From JAFLCL01 sp039809495 (GTDB lineage Bacteria; Myxococcota_A; Polyangia; Polyangiales; Sandaracinaceae), in contig JBDHVC010000001.1 in NCBI GenBank assembly GCA_039809495.1, positions 124,001 to 188,000 of the forward strand: a stretch of 64,000 nucleotides of DNA, read 5' to 3'. This document shows, in pieces, positions 43,807 to 54,700 of the stretch. The notes under the pieces are model-generated. The model was not told the DNA's origin. It saw only the letters and a list, made by a program, of their open reading frames with translations, and made no database searches. The stretch's first letter is position 1; each line of letters begins with the position of its first letter. The position numbers and the translations under genes were made by a program.

Positions 43807-44706
43807 TCAACGCCCGGACCGCGAGAAACATTCGTGATGGAAGCGCAGGAACTCCACGGAGCCTGGCCCGCGGTTGAACGCGTAGCCGTGTGGCCCCTCA
43901 TACTCGACCAGCGTGTGGCGACGGCCCCGCTCGAGCCAGGCTCGAGAGAGCGCTCGCGTCGCGCGCAGGAACGGGTCGCGCGAGCTCGAGGCGAGCCGCA
44001 GGCAACGCGTTCGATCCGTGGCGAGCGCGGCGTACGCCTCCGTCCGCCCTCGGACGGCCGGCTGGATGCCGCCGACGCTCCCGAACGACTCGGGGTGGCG
44101 CAGGCCGACGTCGAGGGCGACCATCCCACCGAGCGAGACTCCGTCGATCCCCGTTCGGCTCGCGTCGGCCGTCAGCTCCGGCAGCGCTCGCCGGAGCGCT
44201 GGCAAGAGCTCCTCGGCGAGCCAGCGCCCATACCGAACGAGCGCCTCGGATCCAGGCGCCTCCTCGATGAGATCGGGCGTGTACGGCATGACGACCGCGA
44301 CGTGATCGAAGGGGTGACGCCGCAAGAGCCGGTTGGCCGCGCCGATCTGGCGCTCGCTCGCCATCGCGCCGAAGTCCGACGCGTCGAGCCGCCCGCGCCG
44401 CATCGCGACGAACGCCGCGCGGAGCGCGTAGTCGTCGAGCCACCCCCGCGCTCCGCGGGCCGGACCCCGCAGCGCCTCGCCTCGGCCGTGGAGCGCCACG
44501 ATCACCGAGACGCTGCCTTCGCGCGCGGGTCGGCTCGACGGCAGGAGGACGAAGACCTCCTCCTCGGCTCCGTCGTGCATCACGCGGACGAGGACCTCTC
44601 GAGCCGCCTCGTCCTCGGTCGCGCGCGCGCCGGCGGCAAAGAGCGCGGCGAGCGCCGCGAGCGCGACGAGGAGGCCGATCCAACGCGGCGACCCCTCCCG
44701 CGTCAC
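43807..44706 (-). CDS. Exported alpha/beta-hydrolase (esterase)
   Basis: This 299-aa protein starts with a signal peptide or anchor (WIGLLVALAALAALFAAGARA). An alpha/beta-hydrolase follows: VIVALHGRGEA forms the oxyanion strand, GVSLGG carries the nucleophile Ser, and EYEGPHGYAF near the C-terminus supplies the His. It belongs to the esterase/PHB-depolymerase-like group; the substrate cannot be told. The start is a GTG that overlaps the carB stop as GTGA (44703-44706), so the gene is translationally coupled to carB, an unexpected partner. Confidence 0.85.
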   Translation of the reverse strand: MTREGSPRWIGLLVALAALAALFAAGARATEDEAAREVLVRVMHDGAEEEVFVLLPSSRPAREGSVSVIVALHGRGEALRGPARGARGWLDDYALRAAFVAMRRGRLDASDFGAMASERQIGAANRLLRRHPFDHVAVVMPYTPDLIEEAPGSEALVRYGRWLAEELLPALRRALPELTADASRTGIDGVSLGGMVALDVGLRHPESFGSVGGIQPAVRGRTEAYAALATDRTRCLRLASSSRDPFLRATRALSRAWLERGRRHTLVEYEGPHGYAFNRGPGSVEFLRFHHECFSRSGR

Positions 44707-47700
44707 GGAGAGACCGAGCGGCGGCGTCGCAGCTGCGCGTGGAGCTCCTGGAGCGGGGTGACGACGAGCGGGCGCTCGCGTCGCGCCTCGAGCGCCTCCA
44801 CCGCCGTCGCCGCGGCCGCGATGGTCGTGAAGTAGGGGATGCCGGAGATCAGCGTCTGGCGGCGGAGCGAGTAGCTGTCACGGATCGACTGCGCGCCCTC
44901 GCTCGTGTTGATCACGATGTCGATCTCGTGGTTGGCGAGGCGGTCGACGATGTGGGGGCGCCCCTCGCGCACCTTGTTGACCCGCTCGCTCGCGACCCCA
45001 GCGCGCGCGAGCGCCTCCTCCGTCCCGCCCGTCGCGACGATCGAGAACCCCAGCTCGGAGAGCCGCGCCGCGAGCTCGCAGACGGCGGGCTTGTCGTCGT
45101 CGCGCACGCTGACGAACACCCTCCCCCCGTGCGGCAGCCGGGTCCCCGCGGCGAGCTCGGCCTTGAGGAAGGCCGAGGGGAGATCGTTCGCGATCCCCAT
45201 CACCTCGCCGGTCGAGCGCATCTCGGGGCCGAGCAGCGTGTCGACGCCTGGGAACTTGGTGAACGGAAAGACCGACTCCTTCACGGCCACGTGGGTCGGC
45301 ACGATCTCCTTCGTGAAGCCGAGCTCGGCGAGGCTCTTGCCCGCCATGACCTGCGCGCCGAGCTTCGCGAGCGGGACGCCGATCGCCTTGCTCACGAAGG
45401 GCACCGTCCTCGACGCGCGGGGGTTGACCTCGAGGACGTAGACGGCGCTCCCCTTCACCGCGAACTGCACGTTCATCAGCCCGACGACGCCCAGCTCCTG
45501 CGCGAGCGCGCGGGTCGAGCTGCGGATCGTCGCGAGCACGTCCGGCGGGAGCGCGTGGGCGGGCAACACCATCGACGAGTCGCCCGAGTGGACGCCGGCC
45601 TCCTCGATGTGCTGGAGCAGCCCCGCGATGACGACGCTCTTGCCGTCGGCGATGCAGTCGACGTCCACCTCGATCGCGCCCTCGATGAAGTGATCGACGA
45701 GGATCGTCTGGCGCTCCGCGTCCTCGACGGCCTGGAGCGCGACGGTGAAGTACTGCGCGAGGTCGGGGCGGGAGTGGACGATCTCCATCGCGCGCCCGCC
45801 GAGCACGTAGCTCGGTCGGACGACGACGGGGTAGCCGACGCGATCGGCGACCTCGAAGGCCTCCTGCATCCCTCGCGCGATGCCGCCGGGCGGCCGCTTG
45901 AGGTGGAGCTTCGTCAGCATCGCGTCGAACTGCTCGCGATCCTCGGCGCGATCGATCGCCTCCGCGGAGGTCCCGAGGATCGGGATCCCGGCGCGCGCGA
46001 GCGCGAGAGCGAGCTTGATCGGCGTCTGCCCGCCGTACTGGACGATCACGCCGCGTGGCCTCTCGACCTCGACGATCGCGAGGACGTCCTCCAGCGTGAG
46101 GGGCTCGAAGTAGAGGCGATCGCTCGTGTCGAAGTCCGTCGAGACCGTCTCCGGGTTGCAGTTCACCATCACCGTCTCGTAGCCGAGCTCCTTCAGCGCG
46201 AACGAGGCGTGGACGCAGCAGTAGTCGAACTCGATCCCTTGCCCGATGCGGTTCGGTCCCCCTCCGAGGATGAGGATCTTCGATCGATCGCTCGGATCGG
46301 CCTCCGAGAACGCGCTCGGCGTCGAGTAGAGGTAAGGGGTCTTCGCTGGAAATTCGCCCGCGCACGTGTCGACGCGCGCGTAGCTCGGCGCGATCCCGAA
46401 CCCCCGCCGCGCCGCCTCGACGTCCGCGCGAGGCTCCCCGCGGAGCGTCGCGACGCGCGTGTCCGTGAAACCGAGCGCGCGCGCGCGCCTCAGGCTCGCC
46501 TCGTCGAGGGGGCGCCCGGCGCTCTCGGTGAGCGCGCGCTCCTCCCGCACGATCTCCGCGATCTGCTCGAGGAACCACGGATCGATGCCGGTGATCCGGT
46601 TGATCTCACCGATCCCGACGCCGAGCCGCAGGGCGTCGGCGATGTACCAGACCCGATCGCCGAGCGGCGTCGCGATGATGTCGAGGATCGCCTCGCGCAG
46701 CTCCTGGTCGGACGCCGGCGGCACCCCCTCGGCGCGCGTCCCGACCGCGAGCGTAACGGGCGCGCCCGGAGCGTGAGCGCGCATCGCGCGGACGTCGGCC
46801 GCGAGCTGGGGGTAGTCGACGCGACCGAGCAGAGAGACGAGGCCGTCGCGGCCGATCTCGAGCGAGCGCGCCGCCTTCTGGAGCGTCTCCTTGATCGTCT
46901 TGCCGATCGCCATGACCTCGCCCACCGACTTCATCTGCGTGGTGAGGCGCGGATCGGCGCCGCGGAATTTCTCGAAGGCGAAGCGTGGCCACTTGACGAC
47001 GACGTAGTCGATCGTCGGCTCGAACGCCGCCGTCGTGCCCGTCATCGAATTCGTGATCTCGTCGAGCCGATAGCCGACGGCGAGCTTCGCGGTGATCCGG
47101 GCGATCGGGTAGCCGGTCGCCTTCGACGCGAGCGCCGAGCTGCGCGAGACGCGCGGGTTCATCTCGATCACGACCATGCGACCCGAGCGCGGATCGATCG
47201 CGAATTGGAAGTTCGATCCGCCCGCCTCGACCCCGATCTCGCGGATGATCGCGTGCGAGGCCGCGCGCAGGCTGGCGAGCTCGCGATCCGTCAGCGTCAT
47301 CGCCGGCGCCACCGTGATCGAGTCGCCGGTGTGGACGCCCATCGGGTCGAGGTTCTCGATCGAGCAGACGACGATGAAGTTGTCGGCGCGATCGCGGACG
47401 ACCTCGAGCTCGAGCTCCTTCCAGCCGAGCACGCTCTCCTCGATGAGGCACTCGTGGTTCGGGCTCTGCGAGAAGGCCCAGCGGATCGCCGCGTCGAACT
47501 CGGTCCGGTTGAACGCGACGCCTCCGCCCGTCCCGCCGAGCGTGAACGAGGGCCGGAGGATCACCGGGAAGCCGATCTCCCTCACCGCCTCGTCCGCCTC
47601 CTCGAGCGTGCGCGCCGTCCGCGCGCGGCAGACGGAGAGCCCGACCCGCTCGACGGCCTGCTTGAAGAGCTCACGGTCCTCCGCGGTGCGGATCGCCGCG

Positions 47701-48059
47701 ACGTTCGCGCCGAGCAGCTCGACGTCGTAGCGCTCGAGCACACCCCGATCGTGCAGCGCGAGCGCGAGGTTCAGCGCGGTCTGCCCGCCGAGCGTCGGCA
47801 AGATCGCCTGCGGCCGCTCCCGCTCGATGATCGCCTCGACCACCTCGGGGACGAGCGGCTCGATGTACGTCCGATCCGCGAACTCCGGGTCGGTCATGAT
47901 CGTCGCGGGGTTGGAGTTCACGAGGACGACCTCGTAGCCCTCCTCCTTGAGCGCCTTCGCCCCCTGCGTGCCGGAGTAGTCGAACTCGCAGGCCTGCCCG
48001 ATCACGATGGGGCCCGAGCCGAGGAGGAGGATCTTGCGAAGGTCGTCTCTACGCGGCAT
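44703..48059 (-). CDS. carB: Carbamoyl-phosphate synthase large subunit
   Basis: This 1118-aa enzyme makes carbamoyl phosphate for pyrimidine and arginine synthesis using ammonia delivered by CarA. It has two homologous ATP-grasp halves (first starts ILLLGSGPIVIGQACEFDYSG, second ILILGGGPNRIGQGIEFDY). A central oligomerisation region and a C-terminal allosteric domain with FVSVRDDDKP and STEGAQS-like residues complete it. Length is slightly above the usual 1070-1080 aa. The ATG at 48059 gives MPRRDDLRKI; the frame's upstream Arg run is excluded. carA is not in the window. The upstream gene tsaE and downstream esterase are on the same strand. Confidence 0.97.
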   Translation of the reverse strand: MPRRDDLRKILLLGSGPIVIGQACEFDYSGTQGAKALKEEGYEVVLVNSNPATIMTDPEFADRTYIEPLVPEVVEAIIERERPQAILPTLGGQTALNLALALHDRGVLERYDVELLGANVAAIRTAEDRELFKQAVERVGLSVCRARTARTLEEADEAVREIGFPVILRPSFTLGGTGGGVAFNRTEFDAAIRWAFSQSPNHECLIEESVLGWKELELEVVRDRADNFIVVCSIENLDPMGVHTGDSITVAPAMTLTDRELASLRAASHAIIREIGVEAGGSNFQFAIDPRSGRMVVIEMNPRVSRSSALASKATGYPIARITAKLAVGYRLDEITNSMTGTTAAFEPTIDYVVVKWPRFAFEKFRGADPRLTTQMKSVGEVMAIGKTIKETLQKAARSLEIGRDGLVSLLGRVDYPQLAADVRAMRAHAPGAPVTLAVGTRAEGVPPASDQELREAILDIIATPLGDRVWYIADALRLGVGIGEINRITGIDPWFLEQIAEIVREERALTESAGRPLDEASLRRARALGFTDTRVATLRGEPRADVEAARRGFGIAPSYARVDTCAGEFPAKTPYLYSTPSAFSEADPSDRSKILILGGGPNRIGQGIEFDYCCVHASFALKELGYETVMVNCNPETVSTDFDTSDRLYFEPLTLEDVLAIVEVERPRGVIVQYGGQTPIKLALALARAGIPILGTSAEAIDRAEDREQFDAMLTKLHLKRPPGGIARGMQEAFEVADRVGYPVVVRPSYVLGGRAMEIVHSRPDLAQYFTVALQAVEDAERQTILVDHFIEGAIEVDVDCIADGKSVVIAGLLQHIEEAGVHSGDSSMVLPAHALPPDVLATIRSSTRALAQELGVVGLMNVQFAVKGSAVYVLEVNPRASRTVPFVSKAIGVPLAKLGAQVMAGKSLAELGFTKEIVPTHVAVKESVFPFTKFPGVDTLLGPEMRSTGEVMGIANDLPSAFLKAELAAGTRLPHGGRVFVSVRDDDKPAVCELAARLSELGFSIVATGGTEEALARAGVASERVNKVREGRPHIVDRLANHEIDIVINTSEGAQSIRDSYSLRRQTLISGIPYFTTIAAAATAVEALEARRERPLVVTPLQELHAQLRRRRSVSP

Positions 48060-48113
48060 CGCGGCGCTGGTACCAGGACGCCGCCTCCGCCGCAAGAGCG
48101 GGCACGGTGGCGG

Positions 48114-48614
48114 CTAGGCGCCGATCCCGCGCGCCCCGCTCAGCGGCCGGAGCGCGTCGAGGAGCGCCTCCCCGCGGGGCCCCTTGGCCGAGATCCGCGC
48201 CGACCGAGCCCCCCCCGCGAGGTCGAGCTCGACGAGGAGGCCATCCTGCGCGAGCAGCGGAGCGAAGCGCTCGCCCCACTCGACGAGGAGCACCGCGCCC
48301 TCGCGTTGCTCGGCGAGATCGAGCTCCGTCAGCTCGCTCGCCTCGCCGAGCCGATAGAGATCCGCATGCAGGATCGGGAGCGAGCCCTCGTGCTCGTTCA
48401 CGAGCGCGAACGTCGGGCTCGTGATCGGGCGCTCGTGGGGTACGCCGAGGGCGCGACAGACCGCGCGCGCGAAGAACGTCTTGCCCGCCCCGAGCGGCCC
48501 CTCGAGGACGACGACGTCTCCGCGCTCGAGCGCGCGCGAGAGCGCTCGAGCGAGCCGGATCGTCGCTCGGCGGGTCGGTAGCGCGATGGTCAGGGGATCC
48601 CGAGCCACGGCCAC
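48114..48614 (-). CDS. tsaE: tRNA threonylcarbamoyladenosine biosynthesis ATPase TsaE
   Basis: This ATPase of about 166 aa works with TsaB/TsaD/TsaC to make the t6A modification of ANN-decoding tRNAs. The Walker A motif is GPLGAGKTFFAR; ITSPTFALVNEHEG and HADLYRLGEASELTELDL match the family. Start is a GTG; 48614 places the P-loop at about residue 38 as usual, with upstream GTG 48644 also possible. It lies 54 bp upstream of carB on the same strand, so it may be co-transcribed. Confidence 0.95.
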   Translation of the reverse strand: MAVARDPLTIALPTRRATIRLARALSRALERGDVVVLEGPLGAGKTFFARAVCRALGVPHERPITSPTFALVNEHEGSLPILHADLYRLGEASELTELDLAEQREGAVLLVEWGERFAPLLAQDGLLVELDLAGGARSARISAKGPRGEALLDALRPLSGARGIGA

Positions 48615-48700
48615 ACCCTGTCGCGGAGCCGGCCACCGAGCCACCCCGCTCGCTCACCCGCGCGCGGACAGGACGAGCGAGGGGGCTCGCGTGGTCGGGA

Positions 48701-51700
48701 TCAGCTCAAGGCGATCTTGATCCCCAGCGCGTCACGCAGGCGGAAGTACTCCTCCGAGACGCTGAAGAGGACGAGCTCCTTGATCTTCTCCTTGGCCGGG
48801 AGATCGACCGGCCCCGTCGCGCCGAGCGCTTGAACCATGCGCGCCGAGGTCTCGAGATCGTTCGAGACGAGGAAGCCCGCGCGACACGCGGTGATCTCCA
48901 CGCCCTGCAGCCACTTCTTGATGTCGGTTCGTGCGCCGGCCTGCATGAAGCGACGCCCCAGCGTGCCGACGGCGTCGATCTGCGGTGCCTGGAGGTACTT
49001 GCGGATCTCCTGCGCCGTCTGGTCGGTCTGCGCGTCGCCCGGGACGAGGTTCGCGAGCCGCAGCGCGCCCATGAGCACCGCCTTCAGCTCCATGTTCGAG
49101 GGCAGGAGCGTGCGGATGTAGAATTCCGGCCGGTAGTCGGTGAGGTGGCGCGCCGCGATGAACATGAGGTCGAGCGGCTGAAAGCCGGTGAGCAGCGTCG
49201 AGCCGCAGAGCGAGGCGAGCGGGAAGACGCGTAGGTGGGTGAGCCCTCCGGCGACGTCCTGTCGCAAGAAGAGCCGCGGGGCCGGCAGGCCGAGCACCTG
49301 CGCGACGAAGCCGAACGTCCGCGGGAACGCGCCCGTGTGGGTCGCCGGATCGACCTGGTACTTCGCCGCGAGGCCCGCCTCGCGATCCGACTGGCCGCGC
49401 ATCGAGAGGATGGCCGGCCACACCTGCGAGAAGATCTTGGACACGACGAGGTCCGCGTCGGCGTGCGCGAGGTGCTTCAGCCACAGCTCGTCGTCGAGGC
49501 GTGACGTCGGGCGGATCGGGCCGCGCACCCGATACTGCTCGAAGAACTGCTGCTGCTCCTGATCGGCCTTCTTGAGGAAGGTCAAGGTCGACGCGAGGCA
49601 CCACGCCTTGTCGTACTGGCGAGCCTCGAAATAGAGGCGATAGAGCGCCTGATACGCCTCGATCCGGTAGGGATCCTGGCGCAGCAGCCACTGCTGCTCG
49701 ACGATCGCGTCCTCGAGCCGACCGGGGATCGTCGCGTAGAGCTCCGCGAGGATCTGGTGCTCTTGCTCGCTGTCGGGCCGGATCTGCGACGCCATCTTGA
49801 ACGACTCGACCGCGTGATCCGCCTGATGCATGCGGTCACGGTAGATCACGCCGAGGTTGTGCCAGAGCGTGTGCTCGAGCTCGCGGTTCTCGTTCCCTGG
49901 GAACGTCTTGCCCGAGACCCGATGGATCATCTTGCGGAAGGCCCGCTCGAGCTGCTTCCAGTCCTTGCGTCCGTTGAGGATCTTGTTGATCGCCTCGAAC
50001 GCCTTGAGCTGGGACGGATCGAGGCCGAGCGCGGCGTCGAGCTCGGCCAGCGCGCGATCCAGATCCTTCACCTCGTCGCGGAGGATGACGCCGATGGTGT
50101 ACTTGTACTTCGCCTTCTGGGCGTTCCTCGCCTCTTCGCTCGCGCTCTGCTCGTCGACCAGCGCGGCGATCCGCTCGATCACCTCGATCGCCGAGTCCCA
50201 CTGCTTCGTGCTCTGGTGGAGGATGAGGATCTTGTGGAGGAGCTTGTGCGTCTTGGGACGCATCTCGAGCGCGTCGTAGTACGCCTCGACCGCCTTCGAG
50301 CTGTTCTTGACCTTCTCGCTCCAGAGATCCCCGATCTCCTCGAGCATCTTGAAGCGCTCGTCGCCCTCGACGAGATCGAGGATCCGCTTCTTGTAGTGGA
50401 TGACCTGCTCCCAGTCGTTCTGGGACTCGTAGAGCCCGACCATCGCCTCGAGCGTCGGGCGGTGCGTCGGCGTCTCGTCGAGCGCGCGGTCGAACATGTT
50501 GAGCGCCTTGCGGCGATCGCCCTGCTCGCGCTTGATGACGCCGAGGTGGTACTGGATGTCGGTCCGCTGCTCGCCGTTCAGCTCCTCGTTCCGGATCAAG
50601 AGGAGCTGGTAGTAGCGCTGGGCCTGGTCCCAATTCTGAGCGGCGTAGTACGCCCCGGAGAGCGCGAACAACGTCGGCAGGTGATGCTGATCGATCTGGT
50701 GCGCCTTGCTCAGCGCCTTGATCGCGGCCTCGTTGTCGTTCGTCTTCCGAGCCGCCTCGCCGAGCATGAACGCGAGGCGCTGCTGCTCCTCCGGCTCGCG
50801 CTTGCCGGAGCGCTTGACGAGCATGTCGAGCAACGGCTTGGCCGACTCGAAGTCCTCGCTGCGCATCGCCTCTTCGGCGAGCGGGAGCGCGGCGTCTTCG
50901 TTGTCCTCGTCCTGCTGGAAAGCGGCTCGGAAGCAGGCGATCGCGCGCTCGTGCTCGTCGAGCTTGTCCTCGTAGAGCCGGCCGAGATCGACGAGGAGGC
51001 GCGAGACGAGCCGGGGCTGCGCCTGGTGCTGCGCCTCCTGCTCGAGGGTCCTCGCGGCGGCGAGCCAGTCGCCGCCGTCGAGGTGGATCTTCCGCATCGC
51101 CTCGAGCGACGGGAGGTGGCCGGGCTCGACGTCCAGCGCGCTCTGGTACTGCTCGACCGCGCTCACGCGATCGCCGATGTGCACGTCGAGCAGGCGGCCG
51201 ATGCGGTAGCGGAGATCGACCACGGCCTGCGGGTCGTGGAGGAGCTTCGCGAGGTGCATCATCGTGTCGAGCGCCTGCGAGTGGTCGCCGCGCTTGTCGT
51301 AGATGCGCGTCAGCGCGTCGAGCGCGGTGACGTTGTCGGGGTTGATCGCGGTGATGTTGAGGTACGCGTCGACGGCGCGATCGGGGTCGTGCAGCTCCGC
51401 GTTGTAGACGTCACCGATGGCCGCGAGGAGCTGCTGCTTCTCGGTGCGATCGGGGGTCGAGCTGACGTGCCGCTCGTAGGTCTCGATCAGCCTCTCCCAG
51501 CGCTGGAGCCCGCGGTAGATCCGCTCGAGCGCCCGATAGGCCGCGTCGTTGCTCGGATCGATCTCGATGACCGCCTCGAGCCGCTCGGCCGCCTTCTCGG
51601 GCTTGACGAACTCCTCCTCCCACATCGCGGCGACGCGGAGCAGGATCTGGATCCGCTCCTTCTCCGTCGAGACGCACTCGTACTGCTTCTCGAGGACCTC

Positions 51701-54700
51701 GAGCAGCTCCTGCCACTGCTCTCGCTGCGCGTAGAGGCGCTCGAGGCCCTTCAGCGCGCGCAGGTTCATCGGATCGGTGTCGAGGACCTGCCGGTACGTC
51801 GCGACGGCTTCGTCGAGGTCGCCGGTCCGGACCTCGTAGGCCTCGGCGATCTGGAGCTTCGCCTGGAGCACCTCCTCGGGCGTCTCGAGCGCGTCCGCCT
51901 TGCGCCGCAGGACGTCGAGGAGGGCGGGCCACTCGCCGCTCTCCTGGTAGACCCGCTCGAGCGCCTCGAGGGCGCCGATCGATCGCGGATCGGTGTCGAG
52001 CGCTTGCTGGTAGTGCCCGCGAGACTGCTCGGGGGTTCCGAGGTGCGTCGCGGCGAGATCGCCGAGCTCGACGTAGACGCGGGCCTTCTCCGAGGCGTCG
52101 GACGTAATGTCGACCAGCCGCCCGAGCACCTGCTTGAGGGTCTCCCACTGCTGGGTGGATCGGTAGAGATCCGCCATCTGTCGCGTCGCAGGGACGTTGG
52201 CGGGATCGAGCGCGAGGATCTGCTGGTAGTACGGGATCGCGTACTCGGGGCGCCCGAGCGCGGAGCCGTACCACTTCGCGCAGGCGAGGCAGATCGCGAT
52301 CTTCTGCGCGGGATCGGTCGCCTGCTTCAGCGCGGCGTTGGCCGCGCCGAGCAGGTCGTTCCACTTCTGCGTCAGGCCGGCGACCCGCTCCAGCTCGGCG
52401 GTGTCGGGGTTGGTGTAGTCCTCTTCCCACGCGAGCTGGAGGGCCTGGAACGCCTCCTCCTTGCTGTCGAGGTGCTGCTCCTGCACGCCGGCGAGCTTCT
52501 GGAGGAGCGCCACGCGTCCGGGGACGTCGTCGGTGTTCTCGTAGCGGCTCATGTAGAGCTCGGAGAGCTCCTCCCAGCGCCCCGCGGCCTCGTGGAGCTT
52601 CTCGATCTCGGCGAAGGCCTCCACGTGGGTCGGCTGGATCGTGAGTACGCGCTGGTACGCGCTCGTGCCACGGTCCGGCTGCTCCGCGGGGTCCGCCCAC
52701 GTCTTCGCGATCGTGAGCAGCGTCTGGACCTTGGCCTCGGGGTCGTCGAGCGCCTCGGCGCGGCGCTCGAAGATCTCGATCTGCGCCTCCCAGTCGGCGT
52801 TCGCGGCGTAGAGGCGCTCGAGCGCGTCCATCGCCGCGAAGTTGCCGGGGTTCACGTCGAGCGCCTTCGTGTACGCGTCGATCGCGTCCGCCGGCTGCTC
52901 GAGCGTGCCCTCGTAGAGCGCGCCGAGCTCCATGTAGCAGGTCTCGATCGTCGCGTCGTCGAGCGTCGCCGCGCCGACCTCGATCACCCGATGGAGACAG
53001 TCGACGAGCTCCTGCACCTCCCCGGCCGTCCGGTGGATCTCGATCAGGGCGAAGAGCGCCCCGGTGTGGGTCGGATCGATGTCGAGGACGCGCTGCCAGT
53101 TGTCGATCGCGTTGCGCGGGTTCCCGAGCTTGCCGTACCAGACGCGGCCGAGGTCCGCGAAGATCGCGGCGCGCATCTCGTCGTCGTCGCTGATGGCCGC
53201 CTCGCGATCGAGGATCGCGACGAGGTCCTCGAAGCGTCCCGCGCGCGCGTAGAGGTCGCCGAGCGCGTTCAGCGCCTCCTGATCCTCTCCGCGCAGCTCG
53301 AGGACCTGTCCCCAGATCTCGGCCGCCTTCGGCTCGTTCTTGAGGTAGCTCTCCGTGAGGCGCGCCTTCTTCGCGAGCACGTCCGCGCGCCCCGCGTCGC
53401 CGAGCGCCACGGCGAGCTCGCGATCGAAGGTCTTGTCGAGGTTCGCCCAGTCCTGCTGCTCGGTGTAGATGTTCTCGAGCGCGGTGATCGAGGGCTCGTG
53501 CTCCGCGTCGAGCCCGTCGAGGATGCCGAGGTAGACGCGCGTCGCCTCGTCCGTGCGGCCCAGGTCGTTCTCGAGCGCCTGCGCTCGACGGAACGAGAGC
53601 TCGACCTTGTCGCGCGCGTCCTCGGTCGCGTCGATCCGCTTCTGGAGGATCTCCTGGAGCGCCTCCGCCGCGCCGTTGTCCACGTAGATCCGGTCGAGCG
53701 CCTCGAGCGCCTCGGTGTCCGAGGGCGTCGAGGCGAGGACGAAGAGGTAGGTCGAGGCGGCGCGCTCGACGTCGCCCAGCTCCTCCTCGTAGATCCGCGC
53801 GAGGCGATGCCCGACGACCGCGCGCGTCGAGGCATCGGCCTGCTTCGCCGCGATGGTCGCGAGCGTGTCGGCGAACGGCTCCCAGTTCCCGAGCGCGCCC
53901 GCGAGCCGCTCGGAGTCCGCGATCGACTGCTCGTCCGCGGGGTCCTCGAGCAGCGCTCGGAGGTGCCACTCGTAGGCGATCTGGGGCTCGGACGCGCGAT
54001 CCTCGGCGATCTCGGCGATCCGGTGGATCATCGTCATCCGCTCGGCGGGCTCGGACACCTGCTCGAGCTCGACCTGGTAGACGCCGACGAGCTTCTCCCA
54101 GGCCTCGCTCATCCGATAGAGCGGCTCGAGGATCTGCGCGATGGCGAGCGGCGCGGTCCCCGCCTCGAAGAGCTGCTCGAGCGCGGCGAGCGCGCTCTCG
54201 TGCTCCGGCGCCGCGGCGAGGATCTCCTTGTACTGCTCGATCGCGAGGTCGACCTGGCCGAGGTGGCTCTGGTACGTCTGCCCGAGGCGATACTGGAGAT
54301 CGAGGACGCTGTCGGGGCTGGTCGCGATCTGGGCCCGTCGCGCGAGGATCGCGGCGAGCTCGTTCCACTTCTCGGTCGCCTCGTAGAGGCGGTCGAGCGC
54401 CTCGATCGCGGGCTCGTTCGTCTCGTCCGCCGCGAGCACGCGGTTGTAGCGCGCGATCGCCGACTCCACGTCGCCGACCTGCACCTCGTAGAGCTGGGCG
54501 ACCCGGAGGCCGAGCTCGATGAGCTCGTCGGGCCGCTCGCCGAGCTTGTCGAGCTCGGCGTCGTAGAGGCTCGTGACGCGTGGGAACGCGTCGAGCTCGG
54601 TGGCGAGGCGCTCGAGCGAGCCGAGCGTGTGCTCGTTCTGGCTCTCGAACGGGAGCGCCCGAGCGTAGGCGTCGAACGCGCGCTGCGCGTCCTCGATCTG

